Origin: Pinibacter soli
Lineage (GTDB): Bacteria; Bacteroidota; Bacteroidia; Chitinophagales; Chitinophagaceae
Assembly (NCBI RefSeq): GCF_029961145.1
Contig: NZ_JASBRG010000007.1
Coordinates: 1,876,173-1,940,172 of the forward strand
Direction: 5' to 3'
DNA length: 64,000 nt
The notes under the pieces are model-generated. The model saw nothing but the letters and a program-made list of their open reading frames with translations. It had not been told where the DNA came from and ran no database searches. This document shows positions 43,250 to 51,019 of this stretch, piece after piece. The position numbers were made by a program, and so were the translations under genes. Every line of letters begins with the position of its first letter. Within the stretch, counting starts at the first letter, position 1.

Positions 43250-43256
43250 AACAGCC

Positions 43257-44918
43257 TTGAATAAACTGCTCTTAAAACTAGTCTACCTTTTCCGTCGTCT
43301 AATGCCCACCGAGATAGACTTCGACAAAATGATGATCATTGTAAATGCAAAACTTACGATGGATACACGTCGTGTGTATTTGAATTATAAGAATGCAAAG
43401 CAAAATGAAAACCGCAATCATCTCAATACCGTGCTGCTGATCTATGGTTTCTTCGGGTTGATGATTGGCGTTCTTGTTTTCGCACTGCCTTCCTTTCTGC
43501 TATGCATGATTATATTCCATACTTATGTGCTATTCATGATGGCGATGACGCTGATCACCGATTTCTCTACTGTTTTACTCGACACTGCAGATAACCAAAT
43601 CATACTTCCGCGTCCAATTTCCAGCAAAACAATTTTCATGGCGCGACTGGTGCATATCATGATCTACCTTTTACAATTCACCATTGCACTTAGTTTTTTC
43701 CCGGTTATTTTTACATTTTTTAAGTATGGAATACTTACCGGCATTGGCTTTTGCGTTACTACTTTTCTTACAGTATTGCTTGCGGTATTTACTACTTATC
43801 TTTTTTACCTCGTCATGCTTCGCTTTAGCAATGAGCAAAAAATAAAAGAAATCGTTACGTATTTCCAGATATTCATGACGATCTTCTTTGCTGTAGGTTA
43901 TCAAATTATTCCGCGTATTATCAATCTGAAATCATTGGCAGGGTCGTTTGAGTTGCATTGGTACGCTTATTTTCTTCCGCCGGTATGGATGGCTCTTTTA
44001 GTGGATGGCCTGCACACTCTTTCAGTTGATCGCTTACACATCGCGATGGCGGCACTTGCCATCGGAATACCAGTGATCACTTTTTGGGTGTTGAACAAAT
44101 ATCTTGCGCCATATTTTTCCAAAAAACTGGCGGTACTTAACAATGACGCAGTTGAAGGCTCAAAGCGAACAAAAAGCAATATTCAAAAACCTTCCATTTC
44201 ACAGAAACTTTCTACTCTCGTTTGCAAGAAAGGTTTTGAACGCAGCGCTTTTGAAATGACCTGGAAAATAACAGGACGGGATAAACAGTTTCGTTTACAG
44301 TTCTACCCCAGCCTTGCTTATATTCTCATTTTTGTGTTTGTATTTGTTTTCAGAAGCAACCAAAGTATCGGCGAAAGCTGGGAAAACCTGCCATCCAGTT
44401 CCAATTTTCTCGTGCTGATATATGTTCCGTTATTTACCATTTCTACAGGAATTTTGATAATGGCCTTCAATGAAAACTTCCAGGCCTCATGGATATTTTA
44501 CAGCACGCCGGTTAATAAACCCGGCGAACTACTCACCGGCTCGCTGAAAGCATTGTTGATGAAATATTTTTTGCCTGCCTACCTGATCATGTTTGCATTG
44601 GCATTGTATATCTGGCATTGGCCGATTGTTGATGATTTTCTTTTTGGACTTTGCAACAACCTGCTTTCCTTTTTCATCATCGCAGCACTCACACCACACT
44701 ATCTGCCATTTTCGAGGCAGCCAAGCACACAGCAACAAACGGGCAGAATTGTCATCGTACTTGTACAAATGGTTATGATCGGCGCACTGATTGGCATTCA
44801 TTATGTGCTCTTGAAATTCCCAACAATTTTCTACGCAGTAATTCCTTTTCTTGTTGCAGGCATTATCGCCATACTCAAGAACCTGCAAAAATTGCCATGG
44901 AGGCGAATTGCTGCCTAA
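43257..44918 (+). CDS. Multi-spanning ABC exporter permease (uncharacterised)
   Basis: A 553-residue membrane protein with about 12 hydrophobic segments in two groups: about 60-110, 125-215, 225-285, then 355-400, 435-480 and 485-540. No named family is certain, but position directly after an ABC-2 type ATPase, size and the two-block layout fit a large ABC exporter permease seen in Bacteroidota. The start is a TTG at 43257; an ATG at 43302 is the alternative and would remove 15 residues (LLLKLVYLFRRLM). It ends CCLIL-free, in KLPWRRIAA. Substrate unknown. Confidence 0.75.
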   Translation: MNKLLLKLVYLFRRLMPTEIDFDKMMIIVNAKLTMDTRRVYLNYKNAKQNENRNHLNTVLLIYGFFGLMIGVLVFALPSFLLCMIIFHTYVLFMMAMTLITDFSTVLLDTADNQIILPRPISSKTIFMARLVHIMIYLLQFTIALSFFPVIFTFFKYGILTGIGFCVTTFLTVLLAVFTTYLFYLVMLRFSNEQKIKEIVTYFQIFMTIFFAVGYQIIPRIINLKSLAGSFELHWYAYFLPPVWMALLVDGLHTLSVDRLHIAMAALAIGIPVITFWVLNKYLAPYFSKKLAVLNNDAVEGSKRTKSNIQKPSISQKLSTLVCKKGFERSAFEMTWKITGRDKQFRLQFYPSLAYILIFVFVFVFRSNQSIGESWENLPSSSNFLVLIYVPLFTISTGILIMAFNENFQASWIFYSTPVNKPGELLTGSLKALLMKYFLPAYLIMFALALYIWHWPIVDDFLFGLCNNLLSFFIIAALTPHYLPFSRQPSTQQQTGRIVIVLVQMVMIGALIGIHYVLLKFPTIFYAVIPFLVAGIIAILKNLQKLPWRRIAA

Positions 44919-45021
44919 TTTTAAAATTTTAAAATGCTTTCTGTGTAGCCTGTTAACTATTGATAACGACAGCTCGCATTCGCAGAATTTTCAAATTTTC
45001 AAATTCCCAAATTTTCAAATT
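44917..45021. repeat. Diverged family A element with second core
   Basis: Left arm 44917-44936 (AATTTTAAAATTTTAAAATG) and right arm 44994-45021 (GAATTTTCAAATTTTCAAAT and on). The second core sits at 44933-44949, overlapping the left arm end. Confidence 0.75.
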
Positions 45022-45032
45022 AATTTCGCTCC

Positions 45033-45698
45033 ATGGCTGTAAACATCGAAGCGTACAATAGCATAATTGAAGAACTGAAATCTAAAAGTGTACAACTGGT
45101 TGCGGTTTCTAAAACAAAACCGATGGAAGATATCAAGGCGTTGTACAATGCGGGACAAAGAGATTTTGGAGAAAATTATGTACAGGAAATCACTGAAAAA
45201 CAACCGGCTCTACCAGCAGACATTCATTGGCACTTCATCGGTCATTTACAGAGCAATAAAGTAAAATACATCGCTCCTTTCGTCTATCTCATTCACGGAG
45301 TTGACAGTTTAAAATTGCTGCAGGAAATCAATAAACAAGCTTCAAAAAACAATCGCGTCATTGATTGTCTTTTGCAAGTTTATATCGCACAGGAAGAATC
45401 AAAATTTGGATTGGATGAAAATGAGTTGCAGGAAATCATTGCCAATCTTTCATCACTGACGAGCGTGCGTGTTACGGGACTAATGGGAATGGCTTCCTTC
45501 TCCGATGATCTTTCAAAAGTGCGGAATGAGTTTCACAACCTGAAATCGATCTTCGATAAATTAAAATCGCAGGAATTACCTGCCAATTGCCAACCCTCCA
45601 TTCTGTCCATGGGCATGAGCGGGGATTACCAGGTTGCTGTTGAAGAAGGCAGCACAATGGTGAGAATCGGAAGTTTGTTGTTCGGCGCAAGGAAGTAG
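45033..45698 (+). CDS. YggS/PLPBP-family PLP-homeostasis protein
   Basis: A 221-residue PLP-binding protein of the YggS/ProsC family that buffers pyridoxal phosphate in the cytoplasm. VAVSKTKP near residue 24-31 carries the Schiff-base lysine. DFGENYVQE, WHFIGHLQSNKVKYIAPF, HGVDSLKLLQEINK, GLMGMASF and LSMGMSGDYQVAVEEGSTMVRIGSLLFG are the family motifs. Full-length single-domain protein. Its TAG stop is fused to a family B arm. Confidence 0.93.
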   Translation: MAVNIEAYNSIIEELKSKSVQLVAVSKTKPMEDIKALYNAGQRDFGENYVQEITEKQPALPADIHWHFIGHLQSNKVKYIAPFVYLIHGVDSLKLLQEINKQASKNNRVIDCLLQVYIAQEESKFGLDENELQEIIANLSSLTSVRVTGLMGMASFSDDLSKVRNEFHNLKSIFDKLKSQELPANCQPSILSMGMSGDYQVAVEEGSTMVRIGSLLFGARK

Positions 45699-45930
45699 AG
45701 AGCACGCAGATGACACTGATTGGACTGATTTGCACTGATTTTTTTTGATTATCTAGTTAAACTCTATCAGAGAGCCTTTCCAAAGAAAGATTTATCGGTT
45801 CCAAGCAGACAAAACATTTACAAAGAAATCCGTGCACATCCGTCCGATCAGTATCATCTGTGTGCCATCGATGCGTCCTTTCTTCAAAATCCGTGTAAAT
45901 CAGTCTAATCTGTGTCATCTGCGTGCTACT
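45696..45930. repeat. Family B inverted repeat with two right arms
   Basis: Left arm 45696-45748 starts in the YggS stop (TAGAGAGCACGCAGATGACA). Two inverted arms follow at 45825-45868 and 45886-45930. The double right arm suggests partial duplication of the element. Confidence 0.8.
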
Positions 45931-45977
45931 TCCTCACATTTGCTTAAATTCGCAGGCCCAAAAGGCATTTTTTAAAT

Positions 45978-47657
45978 ATGAGCGAGATTAAGAAAGAAGA
46001 AGAAAAATCACTCAATTTTCTTGAAGAAATTGTGGAAGAGGATCTAAAGAACGGTCGTTACAAAAGTATTTTAACACGTTTTCCTCCGGAACCCAATGGT
46101 TATCTGCACATTGGCCACGCCAAAAGTATTTGCCTGAACTTCGGTCTGGCGCAGAAATACGGCGGCAAAACCAATCTTCGTTTCGATGATACCAACCCTG
46201 TTACAGAAGATACAGAATACGTAGACAGCATAAAAGATGACGTTCGCTGGCTCGGCTTTGAATGGGCCGATGAGTTGTATGCGTCAGATTATTTCGAACA
46301 GCTTTACAATTTTGCAGTGGAGCTGATCAAAAAAGGGTTTGCTTATGTGGATGACAGTTCTGCTGAAGAAATAGCCAAACAAAAAGGTACGCCTACAGAA
46401 CCGGGCGTTGCCAACCAATACCGCTCAAGAAGCGGCGAAGAAAACCTTCAACTTTTTGCGGATATGCGTGCCGGCAAGTACAAAGACGGCGAGAAAGTTT
46501 TGCGTGCAAAAATTGACCTGGCTTCGCCAAACATGCATATGCGTGACCCAATTATGTATCGAATTAAGCATGCACATCACCACCGCACTGGCGACAAATG
46601 GTGCATCTACCCGATGTATGATTTTGCACACGGCCAAAGTGATAGCATTGAAAACATTACGCACTCCGTTTGTACGCTGGAGTTCATTCCGCACCGTCCG
46701 CTATACGACTGGTTCATTGAAAACCTGGCCATTTTCCCTTCTCACCAGTATGAATTTTCCCGCCTCAACCTTACCTATACGGTAATGAGTAAGCGCAAAC
46801 TGAAACAACTGGTGGAAGAAAAGCATGTTACCGGATGGGATGATCCGCGTATGTCAACCATCAGCGGGTTTCGCCGCCGTGGCTATACACCGCAAAGCAT
46901 CCGCACATTTGCAGAAAAAATAGGCGTTGCAAAACGTGAGAACCTGATCGATGTATCATTGCTGGAATTCTGCATCCGCGAAGATTTGAACAAAATGGCG
47001 CACCGCAGAATGGTGGTTTTTGATCCGTTGAAAGTGATCATTACCAACTACGAAGAAGGCAAGACTGAAATACTAAAAGGCGAAGACAATCCGGAAGATC
47101 CAAATACAACTTACCGCGATATTCCTTTTTCCCGTGAGTTGTATATCGAAAGAGAAGACTTTATGGAGGTAGCTCCAAAAAAGTATTTCCGCTTGGCACC
47201 GGGACAAATGGTTCGCCTGAAAAGTGCGTACATCATTAAGTGCGACGATTTTGTAAAAGATGCCGATGGTAATATTACAGAACTGCATTGCACTTATATT
47301 CCTGAAAGTAAAAGTGGTAGCGACACCAGCGGCATTAACGTGAAGGGCACCCTGCATTGGGTAAGTGCGCCTGACGCTATTCACGCGGAAGTTCGCTTGT
47401 ACGACAGGCTTTTCAGAGTTGAAGATCCATCCAGCGAAGAAGGCGATTTCAAAGATTACATCAACCCGAATTCTTTGGAAGTAGTCGAAACCGTTTATGC
47501 CGAGCCTGCATTGGCACATTCGAAATTTGAAGACCGCTACCAGTTTTTGAGAAAAGGTTATTTCTGCCTTGACAAAGATACGTCTGAGGAAAAGTTGATT
47601 TTCAACAGAACAGTGACGCTAAAAGATACCTGGGCAAAAGAAGTAAAGAAAGGATAA
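45978..47657 (+). CDS. glnS: Glutaminyl-tRNA synthetase
   Basis: A 559-residue class-I aminoacyl-tRNA synthetase that charges tRNA-Gln. HIGH motif at 44-47 in FPPEPNGYLHIGHAKSICLNF, here quoted by its parts PPEPNG and HIGHAKS. The KMSKS-like loop is VMSKRKLKQL near residue 265-275. DDTNP and CTLEFIPHRPLYDWF are typical of GlnRS rather than GltX. A two-part beta-barrel anticodon-binding region fills about 340-550. Length matches bacterial GlnRS. A gene of eukaryotic-like origin, common in this phylum. Confidence 0.96.
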   Translation: MSEIKKEEEKSLNFLEEIVEEDLKNGRYKSILTRFPPEPNGYLHIGHAKSICLNFGLAQKYGGKTNLRFDDTNPVTEDTEYVDSIKDDVRWLGFEWADELYASDYFEQLYNFAVELIKKGFAYVDDSSAEEIAKQKGTPTEPGVANQYRSRSGEENLQLFADMRAGKYKDGEKVLRAKIDLASPNMHMRDPIMYRIKHAHHHRTGDKWCIYPMYDFAHGQSDSIENITHSVCTLEFIPHRPLYDWFIENLAIFPSHQYEFSRLNLTYTVMSKRKLKQLVEEKHVTGWDDPRMSTISGFRRRGYTPQSIRTFAEKIGVAKRENLIDVSLLEFCIREDLNKMAHRRMVVFDPLKVIITNYEEGKTEILKGEDNPEDPNTTYRDIPFSRELYIEREDFMEVAPKKYFRLAPGQMVRLKSAYIIKCDDFVKDADGNITELHCTYIPESKSGSDTSGINVKGTLHWVSAPDAIHAEVRLYDRLFRVEDPSSEEGDFKDYINPNSLEVVETVYAEPALAHSKFEDRYQFLRKGYFCLDKDTSEEKLIFNRTVTLKDTWAKEVKKG

Positions 47658-47679
47658 TCTTCTTTTTGTAGCATAAAGC

Positions 47680-47730
47680 CAAACGCCTAATGCCTAACGC
47701 AAAGTCTCTGCGTTTAGCGTTAGGCGTTTG
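47680..47730 (+). repeat. Long hairpin after glnS
   Basis: CAAACGCCTAATGCCTAACG (47680 onward) pairs with the facing arm ending TTAGGCGTTTG at 47730, with about 19 of 22 matches and a 7-nt loop. A distinct word family (GCCTAACGC) seen once in this window. It may act as a terminator for glnS, although no long T-run follows. Confidence 0.7.
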
Positions 47731-47912
47731 ACATTCGGAGTCCTCCAATTATTAGAAAATTCCTCAACCTTTTGCTTCCCCTTTTTGTTATAACTATCTG
47801 TTAGCTAATTAGCAAAACCCTAACACAGTAACAGAAAAAATTCATTATCTTCAGATGACCGCCTACCCGTTAGTACCGCACCTTTTTACATCTCAGAACA
47901 AAAGAAAAATAT

Positions 47913-48527
47913 ATGAAAAAACTCTTTTTCGCCGTATTCCTGTCTTTTTCTGCCGCTGCGGTTTTTGCGCAGGCGACCGTTACAGAACAATTTCAAAAGA
48001 TCACTACAATGGAGCAGGCTCAAAAATTCATTGATGCCAATGCACCGCTTAAGCCTGTTATCTTTAATGTAGTGGCAGGTAAGGACACTACTATGATTGC
48101 AAAACGCCTTCTGCGTCAAACAAAGGGTAATGTGTTCAATGTCGGTTATACGACCTACAAAGTGCTGGAATCAAACGAATCAGTTAAATACCGCGCCAGC
48201 TACATTTTCCTGGATGGTGGAAGTCTCACACCTGCAGAAATTGACAGCATGAAAAAGATCATTACAAAAAAGGTCGACGCAGGACAATCATTCGATGCAT
48301 TATCGGATCAATACACAATGGATGGCAACACCACACACGGTGACACAGGCTGGTTCTTTGGTGAAGAAATGATGCCTAAGGAGTTCCAGGATGCCGTTTC
48401 CAAACATAAAACAGGAGAGGTATTTTATGTTGATGTTCCGGATAAACAATGGCACTACATTGTAAAGAAAACGTATGATGACGATCTTAAAAAAGAAATG
48501 ACTATTCTTCGCGCAAACGGCCGATAA
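47913..48527 (+). CDS. Parvulin-type periplasmic peptidylprolyl isomerase
   Basis: A 204-residue exported protein: signal peptide 1-18 (LFFAVFLSFSAAAVFAQ), an N-terminal alpha-helical segment, then a PpiC/rotamase domain at about 95-195 with FDALSDQYTMDGNTTHGDTGWFFGEEMMPKEFQDAV and GEVFYVDVPDKQWHYIVKKTYD, quoted by blocks. The GDTGWF plus HGDTG pattern is the parvulin active-site loop. Acts in periplasmic or outer-membrane protein folding. A strong terminator follows. Confidence 0.88.
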   Translation: MKKLFFAVFLSFSAAAVFAQATVTEQFQKITTMEQAQKFIDANAPLKPVIFNVVAGKDTTMIAKRLLRQTKGNVFNVGYTTYKVLESNESVKYRASYIFLDGGSLTPAEIDSMKKIITKKVDAGQSFDALSDQYTMDGNTTHGDTGWFFGEEMMPKEFQDAVSKHKTGEVFYVDVPDKQWHYIVKKTYDDDLKKEMTILRANGR

Positions 48528-48550
48528 CAAGAGCAACAATTTGCTAAAAC

Positions 48551-48586
48551 AAAATTCCCGCTAGTGATGAAGCGGGAATTTTATTT
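48551..48586 (+). terminator. Rho-independent terminator after the parvulin gene
   Basis: AAAATTCCCGCT (48551-48562) and AGCGGGAATTTT (48571-48582) pair perfectly over 12 bp with an 8-nt loop and T-rich flank. Being symmetrical with A-rich 5' side, it could also terminate the convergent lipoprotein gene. Confidence 0.88.
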
Positions 48587-48623
48587 TAAGGCATTCAAAA
48601 CTTATAATTCGTAGCTCACTATT

Positions 48624-49385
48624 CTATTTACTGTATTCAATTTTAACACGAGAGCCGGTTATTTGACCCAAAAAATAAGGATTATATTCGTAAATAGCCA
48701 TGTCGATGGGCAACCTTTTATTGTTGTATTGTATGGGGCCGCTGATCACATTATTTATACTGTAATCCAACTCAATAAATTGCCACACTTTGTTCAATAA
48801 ATGAGGGTTAAAATTGTTATCGTAGTTTGTTGTACTCCCATCTAAATTTCCCCTTTCGTCGTACACAAAATCCTGTACCAAAGGACTGTGGCCAAACCTG
48901 TCTACCAAAGTGGTCCTTATTACTCTGTCAAAAGCGTCGTACTCATACGTACTTGCATACGATGCGGCAACATTTGGCTTTCCGTCTACCATACTGCCGA
49001 AGATGTACGCTGAATCCCGAACAATTCTGTCATTTTTATCATAATAATAATGTCGCCAGCCCTCAAAACCTATTCCACCACTGTATAGGCCAATAAAATC
49101 GGATAGCCTTCCCTTTTTGTCATACCAAAAAGTGTAGTTCGGATTACCGGTCCCTACAAACTGCGGCGGCTTTATTATTGAAACCGGATCTCCAAATTTG
49201 TTATAATTTACAGTACCCATTAACGTTAGTGTATCAGTAAACATGTTGCCATAATACCGGTAAATTTTAGTGTTAGCCAAATCTGCAGGAATGCGTTTCA
49301 GATCAATCTCATCCTTTTTACAGCTAACGAAAAACGTCAGAAATAGCGCAGCAAGCACCATTGAAAACAATGAATTCTTTTTCAT
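48624..49385 (-). CDS. YD-repeat-like lipoprotein, distant third copy
   Basis: A 253-residue predicted lipoprotein with lipobox FFVSC (Cys22) followed by KKDEIDLKRIP. YNKFGDPVSI, YDKKGRLSDFIGLYSGG, YYYDKNDRIVRDSAYIFG, YEYDAFDRVIRT, YDERGNLDGS, YDNNFNPHLLNKVWQFIELDYSINNV and YNKRLPIDMAIY-like blocks parallel the tandem pair at 13.6-15.3 kb (YDNKINPYRTN-W, YSANNP, YNSYGLPTK). So it is a diverged paralogue. ATG at 49385 begins a clean lipoprotein signal; an upstream ATG at 49409 would add 8 residues. Function unknown. Confidence 0.82.
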   Translation of the reverse strand: MKKNSLFSMVLAALFLTFFVSCKKDEIDLKRIPADLANTKIYRYYGNMFTDTLTLMGTVNYNKFGDPVSIIKPPQFVGTGNPNYTFWYDKKGRLSDFIGLYSGGIGFEGWRHYYYDKNDRIVRDSAYIFGSMVDGKPNVAASYASTYEYDAFDRVIRTTLVDRFGHSPLVQDFVYDERGNLDGSTTNYDNNFNPHLLNKVWQFIELDYSINNVISGPIQYNNKRLPIDMAIYEYNPYFLGQITGSRVKIEYSK

Positions 49386-49627
49386 AATAGAGTGTTTAAA
49401 AATGTTCAATTGAAAATAGGCCTTTGAAGGGAAGCTGTATACAGGACATTGAAGGCTGTACGGAGTAGTATAAAACTAGACTATCCGGCTCAAAAACGCA
49501 AGCTGGAAGCCACGATTTATTTTGTACCTGTTAAAGCCATGGTGAGCGGCAAAAAAACATTTCCCATGTGCCGGGAATGAAGAATAATTGAATGTTGAAA
49601 GTCAAAGTGAATAATCGAATACAAACC

Positions 49628-49655
49628 TTCAGTTATTCAGTTACTCAGTTATTCA
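49628..49655. repeat. Family G single arm
   Basis: TTCAGTTATTCAGTTACTCA and on, abutting the stop of the serine-hydrolase gene. The facing arm is not obvious in the 271-bp gap. Confidence 0.55.
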
Positions 49656-49656
49656 A

Positions 49657-50904
49657 TCATTTGTCATACTGAATGACGAACCTGCTCAGATCCGGCGCAT
49701 TCTTTCTCTGACGCTGTAATTCGTAGTTGTAAATGATCCTGCCGACCTCTTCGAAAAAGGGGTAGCCGATGGTGTCGTAGTCGTATTTGTCGTCGTTTAA
49801 AATACCATCGCTGTTCGTGTAAATGGTTGCAGTAAGCATGAACTCTACGCCATTTAAAAAGTCGACAATGTAGGCCGCGTCGGTGAGAAAACCATAGCTC
49901 CATCCTGCCTTGTTAAACACTCTTATATAAGGTGGAATTTTTTGTTTGCCCGCTTTGAAGAAAAAGAACTTTGTGTAACTGTCGATATATTCTGTGGTAT
50001 CGTATTTGGGAGAACTTGTTTCGGAAGGATATTGCGACATGTATTTATACAGAAACCGATAATCATCTTCTGAAAGATCAAAACGTTTGGCGCTGTTTAC
50101 CGATGAAGGAAACAAAACGGCTTGCAACATTTGTTGCATGTCTGCTAATGCAAATTTGTTGTGCGCGGTAAAATCCATTGGCGCCTTGATCAGGCTATCA
50201 TTTCGATCCAAATGGCCGTTGCCGATTTTGATCTGTTTAGAAAAATCAAATTTGAAACTGCTGTAAGCAGCCGGCTGTGTGTAAAGCAGGTGATCGCCAT
50301 TTACAAATCTCACCTGGCTCGTGTGGCGGTTCTCATCTTCGTTCATTTGGGCAAATGAACGGGTTATAACAGTGTTCTTGTAACCTTTTTTCTGCAACGT
50401 TTCATTGATGTATTGTTGTCCGTCAAACTCGTACAATCTGTTGTAGGCTTCGTTATCGCTTATCAAAAATATCTTGCGAACATAGTGTGCAATAGAAGGT
50501 AATTTATTCTCGCTTGTAGAATCGATCCAGGCATCTGTCTGCTTGTTGTAAGAACTATCGAGCAACATCGTTGTGTATTTATCAACCATTGGAACATGCA
50601 GCTTGTGTAGCTTTTCCAAGGCCAGTAAAGCGATCGGTAATTTAACCGTTGACGCAGGGTTGAAATATTGTTCTTTGTCTACGTGTAAATAATAGCTGGT
50701 GAAGGTCGGTTTGTTGTGTTTGCTTCTGCTAATTTGTGTATAGATGATTTGGTATCGAAAGCTATCAGGTTTGTCAAGGATATTCAATAGTAACGAAGAG
50801 CCTTTTTCTATTAATAGTTTTTGGAGGAAGTCGTCTGCATTAACTTGTGCATGCAGGGATTGAGAAAAAGCGAAAATTAAAATTCCGGTCAGTAGATACT
50901 TCAT
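49657..50904 (-). CDS. Serine hydrolase with beta-lactamase-like active-site motifs
   Basis: A 415-residue exported protein: signal peptide 1-20 (LTGILIFAFSQSLHAQ), then a penicillin-recognising-enzyme fold. Catalytic S85 and K88 in PASTVKLP (SxxK), S149-D150-N151 in LISDNEAYNRL (SDN) and a K-A-G in VFNKAGWSYG near residue 330 match the class A layout SxxK-SDN-KTG. No clear Glu166-type omega-loop is seen and the protein is much longer than a class A beta-lactamase (about 290), so antibiotic hydrolysis is not implied. It is more likely a periplasmic peptidase or esterase. Substrate unknown. Confidence 0.85.
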   Translation of the reverse strand: MKYLLTGILIFAFSQSLHAQVNADDFLQKLLIEKGSSLLLNILDKPDSFRYQIIYTQISRSKHNKPTFTSYYLHVDKEQYFNPASTVKLPIALLALEKLHKLHVPMVDKYTTMLLDSSYNKQTDAWIDSTSENKLPSIAHYVRKIFLISDNEAYNRLYEFDGQQYINETLQKKGYKNTVITRSFAQMNEDENRHTSQVRFVNGDHLLYTQPAAYSSFKFDFSKQIKIGNGHLDRNDSLIKAPMDFTAHNKFALADMQQMLQAVLFPSSVNSAKRFDLSEDDYRFLYKYMSQYPSETSSPKYDTTEYIDSYTKFFFFKAGKQKIPPYIRVFNKAGWSYGFLTDAAYIVDFLNGVEFMLTATIYTNSDGILNDDKYDYDTIGYPFFEEVGRIIYNYELQRQRKNAPDLSRFVIQYDK

Positions 50905-50967
50905 TGTTTTGTCATTTAAACAACAAACAGAATCGTAATCTAAATAGAATACAACTTTAATATAATA

Positions 50968-50996
50968 AAAAATCCCCCGAAATACGGGGGATCTAT
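50968..50996 (-). terminator. Rho-independent terminator after sucC
   Basis: On the minus strand ATCCCCCG/CGGGGGAT (50985-50992 with 50972-50979) close a 5-nt loop and run into TTTTTTATTATA. It is a canonical intrinsic terminator for sucC, located between sucC and the downstream hydrolase. Confidence 0.92.
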
Positions 50997-51019
50997 ATAC
51001 AAATTGATTCTTTGTTTAA

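Noticed and set aside
8652-45930. Family B and C repeats as insertion-sequence ends
   Set aside because: No transposase frame lies between any pair of arms (spacers are under 250 nt) and no target-site duplication was evident by eye. A non-autonomous (MITE-like) origin remains possible and is dealt with in the findings.
49657-50904. Naming the serine hydrolase a beta-lactamase resistance gene
   Set aside because: The three class A motifs exist but the length, apparent lack of the omega-loop glutamate and the chromosomal setting do not support a resistance claim.
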